Both the position numbers and the translations under genes were made by a program. The notes beneath the pieces are model-generated. The model was not told the origin of the DNA, did no database searches, and was given only the letters and a program-made list of their open reading frames with translations. This document shows positions 8,767-17,262 of a stretch of DNA of 64,000 nucleotides, piece by piece. The stretch spans positions 1 to 64,000 of the forward strand of contig NZ_FXEG02000001.1 of the NCBI RefSeq assembly GCF_900176255.2, in the 5' to 3' direction. The DNA comes from Mycobacterium ahvazicum (lineage in GTDB: Bacteria; Actinomycetota; Actinomycetes; Mycobacteriales; Mycobacteriaceae). Within the stretch, counting starts at the first letter, position 1; each line of letters begins with the position of its first letter.

Positions 8767-9768
8767 TTAATTGCCGGGAACTCGCATTCCGGCGTCTCCG
8801 AGTGGGTGGGTCGTTGAGTCGAAGAAGAAGAGATCTTGGTCCGGCAAGTTTGCGCGGTAGGTAGCCTTTGTTGCCACCACTGACGCGGGGTCGGCGACGG
8901 GGTAGACCGAGACGGCGACCGCGCGTCGACCTCCGTTGCGCACAGCTTGCACGATGTGGCCGTCCTGAGGACCGAAGCTTGCGCCGAATATGATCACGGG
9001 ATCGTCGTTCTGGGTCAGTTGCTGATATCCGAAGGACAGATAGTCGGATCGGCGTATCGCACGTTGCTTCTGCTCGGACCGTCCTTCGCTGACGATTAAT
9101 GGAAGCCGATTCGGGCTGGAGGACAAAGCATTTCCAAGTCGTGAGAGGAGTCCACCTTGTCGCTGGTTGGTCCATTTCCCAGTTTCTCCGGTCCGCGTGT
9201 CTTGCCACAGGTGGATACCGCCGTGGAGGAACACCAGACCAGTCGCAGAAGTCGACCTGAGCTCCGTGTCTGCGGGGTCGAACGGGTTATTCCAGAAAAA
9301 GTCGACAATCTCAGCCGCCGATAGATCGTTCATTAGAGCCCAGTAGGTGAGGAGATCGTAGTTGAGTGTGAAAACCCAGCGATGCTGATCGAGTACCGAG
9401 GCAATCCGCCGGATTTGGTCTGTTGGCAGTCTGCGCCACGGAATGTGGACCCGCTGAATGGCATTGACGAGTTCAGCGCGTACGTGAGAGTAGAGCTCAT
9501 GTATGTGGCCGCTGTCTTGGCTGAGCGCTTCCGAGACGCGCTCAGCGTGCCAGAGGCTCTCCATGACTTCCTCGAAGTTCACCGTTTGGAGGTCTGAAAA
9601 GAGCTGTGTAGCAGACGTGTTGAGGCCCGCATGGTTGAGCAGCTCCGAATAGGCGAACCTGCCCCATATATTGATGCTCAGCCCGTTGCCGATGAGGAGA
9701 GTGGGCCAAGTGGCTCCCGCGAGCGCAGACCAATCGTGAAGTTGATCGTCATCGGAATTCGGCGTCAT
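8767..9768 (-). CDS. SIR2-like / DUF4917-type protein at the end of the CBASS operon
   Basis: A 333-residue protein. The N-terminal 'TLLIGNGLSINIWGRFAY' (about 24-41), the central 'FTLNYDLLTYW' and 'LVFLHGG', and the C-terminal 'PVIIFGASFGPQDGHIV' follow the pattern of SIR2-like/DUF4917 proteins. GNG and NYD are the nucleotide-pocket positions and the His in HGG/HGD matches the usual catalytic region. SIR2-like domains in defence loci usually degrade NAD+. The ATG at 9768 is 48 bases behind the E2 stop on the same strand, so it is probably cotranscribed with CBASS. It may be a second effector, or an independent neighbour. The family name is a recollection, and no NADase activity is proven by the sequence. 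Confidence 0.65.
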   Translation of the reverse strand: MTPNSDDDQLHDWSALAGATWPTLLIGNGLSINIWGRFAYSELLNHAGLNTSATQLFSDLQTVNFEEVMESLWHAERVSEALSQDSGHIHELYSHVRAELVNAIQRVHIPWRRLPTDQIRRIASVLDQHRWVFTLNYDLLTYWALMNDLSAAEIVDFFWNNPFDPADTELRSTSATGLVFLHGGIHLWQDTRTGETGKWTNQRQGGLLSRLGNALSSSPNRLPLIVSEGRSEQKQRAIRRSDYLSFGYQQLTQNDDPVIIFGASFGPQDGHIVQAVRNGGRRAVAVSVYPVADPASVVATKATYRANLPDQDLFFFDSTTHPLGDAGMRVPGN

Positions 9769-9816
9769 GACTGCCGCATGCCTTTCAGCTCGAAGCGGGG
9801 CGCTAGCGAGTGTTGG

Positions 9817-10275
9817 CTAGCGAGTACTCAAGTGATCTGGGCTGTGCCGACGCCGATTCGGCTCGCCGTGCCCTCCGCCTTCCCACTCTCCGGTAACCAA
9901 CCATATTTCGTAGTAGAACAGCCACTCGCTAGTCCACGGCACTGTGGTGTGCGCGATGTACATGTTGGGCGCCCACTCTCCCGGAAGGTGCAGGCACAAC
10001 TTTTCGCCTGGGAACGTATGCGGCAGTTCATCAGCGTCGCGGTGGAGCTCGAGCTTCGGTGTGACGACTCGTACGTCGGGTGATGCGCCGAGGCGGTAGT
10101 CGATCTTGATGCGGTAGTGACGAGACACTTGCGTTGGCTGGAGGTCAGCAGTGATGGTCAGGCGAGTACCGTGTCCGAGACTGACCGTAGCGTCGGGAAG
10201 TGCGCTGTGGATGGCGAATGCCTGTTGGCTGATCGTCAGGCGGCCGTTAGGCGCGGCCACGGCCGTAAAATCCAT
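9817..10275 (-). CDS. CBASS E2-like conjugation protein (short type II)
   Basis: A 152-residue protein starting at the ATG 10275, which overlaps the CD-NTase end by 29 bases; longer upstream frames are shadows of that gene. It has the features of CBASS E2-like proteins: 'HYRIKIDYRLG', a PH at 85-86, then 'EKLCLHLPGEW' with the presumed catalytic Cys94, and 'TVPWTSEWLFYYEIW...TGEWEGGG'. In 'short' type II CBASS, an E2 without E1 or JAB partners conjugates the CD-NTase C-terminus to targets and primes signal synthesis. No E1-like or JAB gene is nearby, consistent with the short type. Confidence 0.78.
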   Translation of the reverse strand: MDFTAVAAPNGRLTISQQAFAIHSALPDATVSLGHGTRLTITADLQPTQVSRHYRIKIDYRLGASPDVRVVTPKLELHRDADELPHTFPGEKLCLHLPGEWAPNMYIAHTTVPWTSEWLFYYEIWLVTGEWEGGGHGEPNRRRHSPDHLSTR

Positions 10276-11401
10276 GTGGGGGAGTGGGTCGACCCGACCC
10301 GATGACGAGTGCGCCTGTCCCCGAGGCGATTCCGAGTCTTCTCTGCCCTCTGAGGTCAACGGTGGTTCGCGCCCAGTTGGCCGCGGACTTCGCGAGTACC
10401 CCTCGGTCGAACGTACCGCTGAGGCGGTCGACGAGGACGTCCAGACCCGAATCCCGTGCATTGGCAGCGGTTTCGATGTCGTGTTGGATCCTGCGAAGCC
10501 AGCTGTTGAAGGCCTGCCGTCGATGCGCGGTGTCGGGTTCGTTCCACTTGTCCACGAAGTTTTCCTTGGGCTGTGCCGGATTGAGGACCAGCCAACGGCC
10601 GTTGGACGTCTTGATGAAGTTCGGCATGTCGTCGATAACCTCGAGGAGGGCGTCGCCGAGGTCGTCTTGGCCTTGGTAAGCGTGTGCGGCGAGGGTGGTG
10701 ATCAGGACCGACGGGGGCCGGTTGTCGACGTCGTTGGCGAAGTCGAGGTAGCAGTGCCATTTCAGTACCTGGACTAGTCGCTGCAGTGTGGAGCGCACCG
10801 CCCAGTTGGGGACATCGGCGACGTTCTCCGCGCGGGCGCTGGCGGCGATCTTGCGTCGCATCTCCTCGGACCGGCCGCGGAACCAGATGGCGTAGTCCTT
10901 GGGATTGGCGTGCTGCCATGGCCTCAACTTGGTGTCGGTGAGCAGGATGCCGTTCGGCGATGTGCGGAAATCGGTGTCGATGACAGCGGGCAGCACGTCG
11001 AGGTGAAACCCCTGACTGGAATAGGAGAGTGTCCAGCACCGGCGCTTCTCGAAGAAGGCATCGGGTGCGTCGTCGGACCCGAACTTGTAGTCGTTGTAGT
11101 CATCGAGCATGCCGCCGACGCGCTCCTTCAAGTCGGCTTGAGTCGTGTCGTCCTTGGTGATCCCGTCGCGGAAGACCAGGTCGATGTCGTACTCGGTCCG
11201 CTGCGGCGGGAAGATTGCGGTGCCGAGCAGGAAGCCGCCCTGCGGGTAGACGCTGCAACGGGCGCCGCCGTTGTCGGCGAGGAAATTTCCGACGTCCTGG
11301 TAGCGGGCCACGACGATCTTCTGGAGATCGGGTGGGATGTCGAGCAGGTCCACTGCTCCGGCGAGCAGGGCGGACAGTGGATTCATCGTCATGGTGCTCA
11401 T
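10247..11401 (-). CDS. CBASS CD-NTase (cGAS/DncV-like nucleotidyltransferase)
   Basis: A 384-residue nucleotidyltransferase. The active site is seen as 'PQGGFLLGT' (the GS-type loop), 'TEYDIDLVF' (DxD metal ligands, about residues 71-73) and 'GFHLDVLPAV' (third Asp). In CBASS it makes a cyclic oligonucleotide on phage infection. It starts eight bases after the cap5 stop and ends inside the E2 gene, so the three form one transcription unit. The C-terminus ends 'GFYGRGRA', plausibly the tail used for E2 conjugation. The second-messenger product cannot be inferred here; the GS motif is atypical (GGF rather than GS). Confidence 0.85.
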   Translation of the reverse strand: MSTMTMNPLSALLAGAVDLLDIPPDLQKIVVARYQDVGNFLADNGGARCSVYPQGGFLLGTAIFPPQRTEYDIDLVFRDGITKDDTTQADLKERVGGMLDDYNDYKFGSDDAPDAFFEKRRCWTLSYSSQGFHLDVLPAVIDTDFRTSPNGILLTDTKLRPWQHANPKDYAIWFRGRSEEMRRKIAASARAENVADVPNWAVRSTLQRLVQVLKWHCYLDFANDVDNRPPSVLITTLAAHAYQGQDDLGDALLEVIDDMPNFIKTSNGRWLVLNPAQPKENFVDKWNEPDTAHRRQAFNSWLRRIQHDIETAANARDSGLDVLVDRLSGTFDRGVLAKSAANWARTTVDLRGQRRLGIASGTGALVIGSGRPTPPHGFYGRGRA

Positions 11402-11409
11402 AGCGCCCC

Positions 11410-12843
11410 TCAGCGGCTTGTCTCGGCTGTCGATGTCGTGAATTGGTAGGTGGTGCTGCCAGTGACGCGGTCGTAGATGTGCAGCGGGGGGTGGGCGGCA
11501 CGCATGAGGTGGCGTCCCATGCTGACGGCCGCGGCGGCAGGTACGGCGGAGAACGTCGGGATCGCCTGGACACCGGGGTGCTGGGCCTCGACAGCGGCCA
11601 GGACCTCGCGCCAGGTTCGGCTGAAGGCGTCGAGGGACCCCGCGCTCCCGATGAGCCCGGGGATGGGCAGGCTGTCCGCCGGCCGCAGTTCGTAGATCGT
11701 GTAGCTATCGTCGATCTCGTCCGGGAGCCGGTTCCGGTCGACGGACCCGGACACCGACACCAGCAGTGCCACCTTTGTTCGGTTGCTGCCGACCCGGACC
11801 CTGGTGAAGTGGAATCCGACGTCGCGCGCGCTGGCAGTCCATCCCCAACCTTCGTCGCCGTCGCGCCGCTTGGGATAGAGATCGACGGGGACGGTGTCAT
11901 CGAGAAGCGTCCCCAGCAGGATCAGCACCGGGATGCGGGCGAGCGGAAAGACCGACAGGTGGGTGACCCTGCCCTTGGCGACCAGGGTGCGCAGGCGGTC
12001 GAGGCGCTCGTCGAGGTGAGCGTGCGCCGAGGCCCAGTAGACGGAGGTGCCGTCGCGTTCACCGGGCAGCGGGCGCAGATCGACCTCGTACTCGTCGGCG
12101 CCGCGAAGGGCCCAGTCGGGGAACCGGTTGCGGGTGAAGAGGGCCTCTCGGATGCGGGCATCGGTCAGATCGACCGCCTGATCGTGGATGTTGCCGATGA
12201 CTCGGAGCACCGTGGTCGATCTATCGTGGCCCATCGCGGTCAGGCCCCGCACCCGGGACTCGTGCTTGCGCTTCATCGCACGCAGGGTGTCCGCGTCGTA
12301 CACGGCCCACAGCGACTTGTCGTCGATGACCTTGTGCTGGTCGTAGCACAGCAGTAGAAGGTTGTCGGCTTCGCCGCGCAGTTCCACCGCTAGGCTTTCT
12401 GAGCCTCGGGGGGACCCGTCGGCGGTGGACCAGCCGACGATGTGCGCGAGCTGGCCGATCATCACGTCCTGCCCGGTGGTCTCGTCGTCGAGCAGGTAGC
12501 GGTTGCAGATGGTGCAGCGCCCACCCGCCGCGACCCAAACCCGCCGGGCAACGCGCTCGGACACCGTTCGAGTCTGCCCGCCGGGGCCGACGACCGTGTT
12601 GGAGGCAAGAGCGTCATCGACGCTTAGTGCGGTCCCTGGCGACGCCACCGTCAGGCCTTCTCGCGTGGTCTTGGGATTCCTGGCGGCTTCGGCGGCGCGG
12701 ACATACTGACCGTCGACGGCGCTGCGGTAGCGCGCGCCGGGTCCGCCGCTAGTGCCGGGTGATTCCCGTACGGAGGTCCTCGGATGGCGGGCTGCGGCCG
12801 CCTTGCTGATGTAGCGACCGGTGATCGCGCTGCGATAGGGCAT
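11410..12843 (-). CDS. cap5: Cap5-type CBASS effector: HNH endonuclease-SAVED, with an N-terminal tandem repeat
   Basis: A 477-residue effector. Residues about 115-200 form an HNH nuclease: zinc pair 'CTICN', 'GQLAHIVGWS' (first H), 'DNLLLLC' (N) and 'QHKVID' (last H). The C-terminal 250 residues fit a SAVED domain, which binds the cyclic nucleotide and drives oligomerisation and DNA degradation. Unusually, the first 65 residues hold two copies of a 'YRSAxxGxYxxxAxAARxPxT' repeat at about 3-24 and 39-60. It resembles small stand-alone repeat proteins common in bacteria rather than Cap5. Its role is unknown. First gene of the CBASS operon, 95 bases behind the metallopeptidase. Confidence 0.82.
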   Translation of the reverse strand: MPYRSAITGRYISKAAAARHPRTSVRESPGTSGGPGARYRSAVDGQYVRAAEAARNPKTTREGLTVASPGTALSVDDALASNTVVGPGGQTRTVSERVARRVWVAAGGRCTICNRYLLDDETTGQDVMIGQLAHIVGWSTADGSPRGSESLAVELRGEADNLLLLCYDQHKVIDDKSLWAVYDADTLRAMKRKHESRVRGLTAMGHDRSTTVLRVIGNIHDQAVDLTDARIREALFTRNRFPDWALRGADEYEVDLRPLPGERDGTSVYWASAHAHLDERLDRLRTLVAKGRVTHLSVFPLARIPVLILLGTLLDDTVPVDLYPKRRDGDEGWGWTASARDVGFHFTRVRVGSNRTKVALLVSVSGSVDRNRLPDEIDDSYTIYELRPADSLPIPGLIGSAGSLDAFSRTWREVLAAVEAQHPGVQAIPTFSAVPAAAAVSMGRHLMRAAHPPLHIYDRVTGSTTYQFTTSTAETSR

Positions 12844-12938
12844 GACGTCTCCTCGATGGAACGAAGGGCCTCGTGACCCTTTCGGGGGGATCTGACGTCA
12901 CATCTCCCGAATCGTTCGGGGTAGAGCCTTTCGCCAGA

Positions 12939-13976
12939 TCACACGCAGTCCCGGCACAGTTCGCTGCCGGGGTCGAACCGAGACGGGTGCAGGGTCAGAA
13001 AGCATTTGGGGCACGTTTTGTCCTTCTTGGCGCGCGCGACGTGGCATCCGCAGTGACCCTGCGTGCACCGCGGTTCGGCACACCGACTGCAGTGGTCAGC
13101 GACGGTGAACGAGTCGTCACAGGTCTCGCACGTCCACGATCGCGCGCCGCCGGCGCCGCCGGTGTCGGGCCGGGGTAGTGCCAGTGGTTTCCAACCGGCT
13201 TTGTCGGAGGCGAGCACGGCGACGAGGTAGTTCGCGTCGAACCACCGTGCCTGACCATAGACGGTGTCGCTCCTCCCGCCGTTGCGGTAGCTGACGTGCG
13301 TCTCGTCGCGGGTGGCTCCGGCTCGGAGGTTTCTCAGTGCCGCTTCGATCAGCGGGGTGTGTGACTGGTCGGAGTTCTTCGCCGGCGGAATGAAACTCTT
13401 CGGTGCGGCGAAGCGCACCACGCCCACGCTGTCGAGCAGCACGACGACTCCGGCGCCCTGGAGATGCCGGGCAGCCCACACGCAGCACGCTTCCCTCGAT
13501 GCCGATGAGTGCAGGCTGTACAAATCGACCACGTCCTGTGCGGTCGGTCCACGTGGGCCTATTCGGGTGCGCAGTTCGTCATCGGGGAGCAGGACACCGG
13601 CGGCGAACGCGTCGCAGGCCTCCTCTTCGAACAGGTCCGGATTGCTGTATCCGAACACCGTGTTCCCGAGGGCGATGTCGGTCTGCTGCAGGTGGTGGCC
13701 GAGTTCGTGGAGCGCGGTAAACCCGCGGCGGGCGTACGACAGAGAGTTGGTCACGACGAGCGTAGCCGGGTTCGGCTGGTAGCTGCCGGCAACGGAACAT
13801 CCCGAACCGTCCGACGACTCGTCGATCTCGATGACTGTGACATCGTGCCAAAGCTCCAATTCACCGAGCGGATCCGTGCGCAAGCGGGCGACGGTGCCGG
13901 GGCGGATACGCTCGGCGACGGCCTCCATTTGCTTGGCCTGTGCCTGCGCTTCTGTGGTGTACATGCCGCGCATCAC
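12939..13976 (-). CDS. ImmA/IrrE-type metallopeptidase with Cys-rich C-terminus
   Basis: About 345 residues. The HExxH zinc motif is in 'TALHELGHHLQQ' (about residues 89-100), followed by 'EEEACDAFAAGVLLP', the usual ImmA/IrrE third-ligand region. The last 65 residues contain repeated CxxC/CxC pairs (CETC, CSRC, CGC, CPKC, CRDC), a multi-zinc ribbon. ImmA/IrrE peptidases cleave partner repressors after DNA damage or infection; CapP of the CapH-CapP switch controls CBASS that way. The start overlaps the upstream stop (GTGATG at 13976-13971), so translation is coupled. Direct control of the CBASS genes is inferred from position. Confidence 0.8.
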   Translation of the reverse strand: MMRGMYTTEAQAQAKQMEAVAERIRPGTVARLRTDPLGELELWHDVTVIEIDESSDGSGCSVAGSYQPNPATLVVTNSLSYARRGFTALHELGHHLQQTDIALGNTVFGYSNPDLFEEEACDAFAAGVLLPDDELRTRIGPRGPTAQDVVDLYSLHSSASREACCVWAARHLQGAGVVVLLDSVGVVRFAAPKSFIPPAKNSDQSHTPLIEAALRNLRAGATRDETHVSYRNGGRSDTVYGQARWFDANYLVAVLASDKAGWKPLALPRPDTGGAGGARSWTCETCDDSFTVADHCSRCAEPRCTQGHCGCHVARAKKDKTCPKCFLTLHPSRFDPGSELCRDCV

Positions 13977-15016
13977 GGGGCACCGTAAGGTTCTGCCAGC
14001 ATGCGGAACTGTGCCAAGCGGGCCCGCCAGTCGGGTTCCTGGGCGCCGGTCTGACGTGCTGCCCGAGCGAACATCTCATAGCTGGCCGCCAGGCGGGCGT
14101 CCTCTTCGCGGCCGCCGGCGCGTTGTGTGTGCGCGCGCCAGACCTGGCGCCACCGAGGATGGTCTACTTCCTCGACGAACCGGGCGGGCAGCGGTTGGAC
14201 GGCCCCGGCGACTACGGCCTCGTCGATACCGGTGACCCTGGCAACAGCCGACGCGATCTGCGGGGACACCGGCCGTTTGCCCCGAAGTAGGCTCATGACT
14301 GCCGGCTGGTCCAGACCCAACGGCGACAGCGCAGACACGAGCACCTCGAGATCGACGTTCGTTCCGAGTATCGACGCCAGCGTGGGGACGGGCTGGCTAT
14401 CGCCGTCGCCCGCAACCGGCAATGCCGGGCTGGACCGCAACGCGATGAGGTCGTCGGAGATCGTGGCTCTGACTTGGATCGACGTCTCGAACGGGTGTGA
14501 CGGGGCGCGGCCGCGGCGGACACCGTCGGGGAGGCTCGTCGAATCGGGATCCGATGCCCAGGCCGACGTTCCATCCGTTAGCTCGTCAATGATCTCGTCG
14601 AGGACCCGCATCGGCAGGGTGGTGCTCAGTCCCGCCCAGAGGGTGGCGTCGGTGCCGAATGCCGTTGACCTGTCATCGAGCACGAAGCAATCAGCGTCTT
14701 CGGCCGACGGGTCCACGGTCAGCGGAATGACATCTAACTCTGTTCCTTCGATCTGGCGAATCACGACTAGCCTGCGTATGTCATCCCATGATGCTCGCCA
14801 GATCTGTCCGGGGTGTATCGGGTGATCGCGGGTGTCGCCGAAGCGCGCCCGACGTCGCGCAGAAGACAGTTGTGGGGCTGCTGCGCGACGAGCCAGTTCG
14901 AGTAAATCTTGCGCCGTCGCACGCTTGCTCACGTGGTTGCTCCGTTTCGCATCTGCTGGGGGTGGGCGGTCCCCTGTGGTCGAGTCTGACGACTCATGTC
15001 CGGGGTCATCCGGCAT
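13973..15016 (-). CDS. Putative HTH regulator, partner of the metallopeptidase
   Basis: About 347 residues from the ATG 15016, which overlaps the sigma-like gene by 11 bases. I do not recognise the family with certainty. An N-terminal segment reads 'HPGQIWRASWDDIRRLVVI', somewhat like a MazF/PemK-style SH3 barrel start. A later segment, 'LGLDQPAVMSLLRGKRPVSPQIASAVARVTGI', has the spacing of an XRE-like helix-turn-helix. A DNA-binding protein coupled to an ImmA/IrrE protease would be the natural substrate and repressor, like CapH or ImmR. That role is inference. Confidence 0.5.
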   Translation of the reverse strand: MPDDPGHESSDSTTGDRPPPADAKRSNHVSKRATAQDLLELARRAAAPQLSSARRRARFGDTRDHPIHPGQIWRASWDDIRRLVVIRQIEGTELDVIPLTVDPSAEDADCFVLDDRSTAFGTDATLWAGLSTTLPMRVLDEIIDELTDGTSAWASDPDSTSLPDGVRRGRAPSHPFETSIQVRATISDDLIALRSSPALPVAGDGDSQPVPTLASILGTNVDLEVLVSALSPLGLDQPAVMSLLRGKRPVSPQIASAVARVTGIDEAVVAGAVQPLPARFVEEVDHPRWRQVWRAHTQRAGGREEDARLAASYEMFARAARQTGAQEPDWRARLAQFRMLAEPYGAP

Positions 15017-15926
15017 CGGATACGCCGCATAGAGCAATCACCTCCCGGACGATGTCTTCGGCATCGCCACTGGTACCTGCTAGTTCGCGAATCCTGGCCT
15101 TCAGTCTGGCGGTGAAGGCGGCGCTTTGCGTACGGCCCTTTCCCAGTTTGAGCCGAACGGCAGCGCTGTCGTGCAGCATCGGCACGATCTCGCGCTCAGT
15201 GGCCGTGAGCCGGCCGGCGATCTCGGCTGCGGCGCTCGCGACGTCCAACGCAACCTCATCGGCGATGAGGGTCTCCTCGGGGTCGAGCGTTGTAGCCGCG
15301 ACATCGATCGGGTGGTCGTCATCGTCGATCGACGCAACGGTGGGGTCCAGCGCCGCGGCGAACCGATTGGCGAACACGGCTACTAACTGCGCGATCTCCA
15401 AGCTCCCGCCAGCCGTAGCCAGTACCGCATCGATGATCGCGACCAAGGAGTCGCGGTCCGCGAGAGGCGCGCGCCGCGTGGCGCTGGACCACTTCGGTAC
15501 CCGGACCTCGCGCACGCTCCACGCCGTGGCGGTGAGGTCGGCGATGCTGCCCACCCACGGTGCAGCGTTGCTGCCCGCGATTCGCCATCGGCCGGCACCG
15601 TCTTGGCCGGCGGCAACGCGTTCAAAATCCGACGCTGTGTTTAGCACCTTCTCGAGAGTGCGACGGATATGCCCTATGCCGGTTTCCCTTGCGCGATCGA
15701 TCAACCAATTCCTTATCGAAGTTCGCAGTAGCTTTGCAAGCGAGTCGTCGTTCGTCGCCTGGCCGAGCAGTGATGCAGTGAGGGGCCTCACGCGATCGAC
15801 GAGGAAGTCCTGCACGACGTCCTCGAACTCCAAGTGCGCCAACGGGAGGAACCGGCGCAGTTCCTCCCGTAAGAGCTTTTCGACGATGGCCAGGCATTTT
15901 TCACCGAGGTGCCCGGCCTCCTGCAA
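15006..15926 (-). CDS. Sigma-70-like regulatory protein
   Basis: About 306 residues from a TTG start (no ATG or GTG in frame before an upstream stop; the start is uncertain). Residues about 30-85, 'FEDVVQDFLVDRV...LLRTSIRNWLIDRARE', match the region 2 pattern of sigma-70 proteins. The C-terminus, 'LTATEREIVPML...LGKGRTQSAAFTARLKARIRELA', is shaped like region 4. The middle is unlike ECF sigma factors. It heads a trio (sigma-like, HTH, metallopeptidase) with overlapping ends, upstream of and parallel to CBASS. It could direct transcription of that operon. No anti-sigma gene is recognisable unless the HTH partner fills that role. Confidence 0.55.
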   Translation of the reverse strand: MQEAGHLGEKCLAIVEKLLREELRRFLPLAHLEFEDVVQDFLVDRVRPLTASLLGQATNDDSLAKLLRTSIRNWLIDRARETGIGHIRRTLEKVLNTASDFERVAAGQDGAGRWRIAGSNAAPWVGSIADLTATAWSVREVRVPKWSSATRRAPLADRDSLVAIIDAVLATAGGSLEIAQLVAVFANRFAAALDPTVASIDDDDHPIDVAATTLDPEETLIADEVALDVASAAAEIAGRLTATEREIVPMLHDSAAVRLKLGKGRTQSAAFTARLKARIRELAGTSGDAEDIVREVIALCGVSDAG

Positions 15927-16054
15927 CTCTTTAAACGCTGAAATGACGCGTCCGCCCTCCCCGTCGATCGACCCAGATCAGTTGTAGCACCAGGAGGCGG
16001 CCAGCTCCGGGGTGCCGATCGGGTGCGTCGGTGGCGAGTCACTAGCTCTGAGCA

Positions 16055-16932
16055 TCACCCACGGCCAGCCCACCGACGTAGGAGGTTGTATTTCCGGCGG
16101 TTCTGATTTAGGCAATGGCTAAACTGTTGCCGCACAAATCGATGCGAAGCTAGTGATGCCAAGCGGCCATTCGTCGTGACGACCGACGCTCTCTTTCGCA
16201 CGCCCAACAATTCCGACCAGACAGCGATCTCAGCGAGCGTGGACTCGGCAACGGGAAGTTCGATGGTCGACACCGTGCAGACTAGGACGGGGTCGATCGC
16301 CAGGGGCACCGATCCGATGGCTTCGTGGAGGTTGACGTACCGGACGGCGCGAGCGCCGAGGGCCTGCAGCTGTGCCAGCTCGACGTCATTGAACATGGTG
16401 CAGAATTCGTCGGTGACCTTAAAGTGCAAGTCGTCTGGATGGGGGAGCGCGATCTCGACCCGGTGCAGTACCTCGTCTCGGAGAGATCGGCACAGTCCTG
16501 GTCTGTCGAGTCTGCGCAGAAGGTTTTCGATCGTGGCCTCGTAGGTGCCCAGGTGCACGGCTAACGACAGTTTGGTCGCGATAATCCTGTCGGGGTCGAG
16601 AATGCTAATACGCCCCGCCGTTTGCATCGCCATGGCGGTGACATCGGCGGTGTAGGCCTCCAGATCGGGCCAGTTCTCGTATCTGCCGCTGTGATACCAG
16701 ACTAACCGACAGACTGAATCGGTCTGCAGTGCAATATCTTCGGTGTGGCGCAGTGTCGAGGATAGGTCGGTGACGTCGACGGCGGTGCCGCAGGCGCACA
16801 CCGAGAAGCCGGTGCACTGCAGCTCGAATAGGTCGGCCTCGACCTCGACGCGGCCGCCGCAGCCGGCACACGTGAACCAGTAGCTGTAGCCGAATCCGGT
16901 CGGCGGAGGTCGACGGCGTCACTACCGGACAT
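16055..16932 (-). pseudogene. Zinc-ribbon protein of unknown function, probable 5' frameshift
   Basis: The clean frame (248 aa) begins at a GTG near 16801, in the middle of a zinc ribbon. Upstream in the same frame are 'GYSYWFTCAGCGG' and 'LFELQCTGFS', completing a CxxC...CxC knuckle, but no start codon precedes them before a stop. An ATG at 16932 in the neighbouring frame reads 'MSGSDAVDLRR' and would join if one base were restored near 16905. The body contains 'LVWYHSGRYENWPDL' and 'LAVHLGTYEATIENLLRR'. The YHS/T...HxGT pattern faintly recalls ADP-ribosyltransferase-type proteins, but I do not assign that. Confidence 0.5.
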
Positions 16933-17262
16933 CGCGAGGGATCTTCCCCGGCAGCGCACTCAGCCGCCTTAGATGCTGTCCGCCGCCGTTAGTGGCCGCG
17001 GCTGCCGCTAGGTGACACCAATCACGCGGTTCGCACAGAACTAGGCTGAACTGGGCTTTTGCAACGAAGATTAACAAGCTCTTGCGACACGCCGAAGTCC
17101 TGTCAAAGTAGGCAGGCGTGTCCTGTCAATCTTCGCCGCATCTCGACAGCACGGTAGTTCGGGACCGAATCGCCGACGGGGCTACCCCCGCAGATCGCGG
17201 AGTAGGATGTCATTGGTCCGGGAGCCGCGAGCGCTGGGCTGATTTTCCAGGAGCGCCGAGCT
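16933..17262. other. Intergenic region at the island edge, with a TTGACA repeat
   Basis: No gene is seen. On the minus strand TTGACAGGA occurs twice, spaced one and a half helical turns apart (around 17099-17108 and 17130-17140). The word matches a -35 consensus, so this may hold promoter or operator sites for the minus-strand gene. An AGGAG at about 17249-17253 serves the arsC start. Island genes lie to the left and lipid or peptide metabolism to the right, so a boundary may fall here. Confidence 0.35.

Noticed and set aside
11443..12357. 304-codon plus-strand frame opposite cap5
   Set aside because: It is the complement of a well-supported HNH-SAVED gene and has no recognisable motifs.
14788..15987. 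399-codon plus-strand frame opposite the sigma-like and HTH genes
   Set aside because: It is low-complexity Ser/Ala/Arg-rich, as expected of an antisense frame in high-GC DNA; the minus-strand genes have coupled ends and domain motifs.
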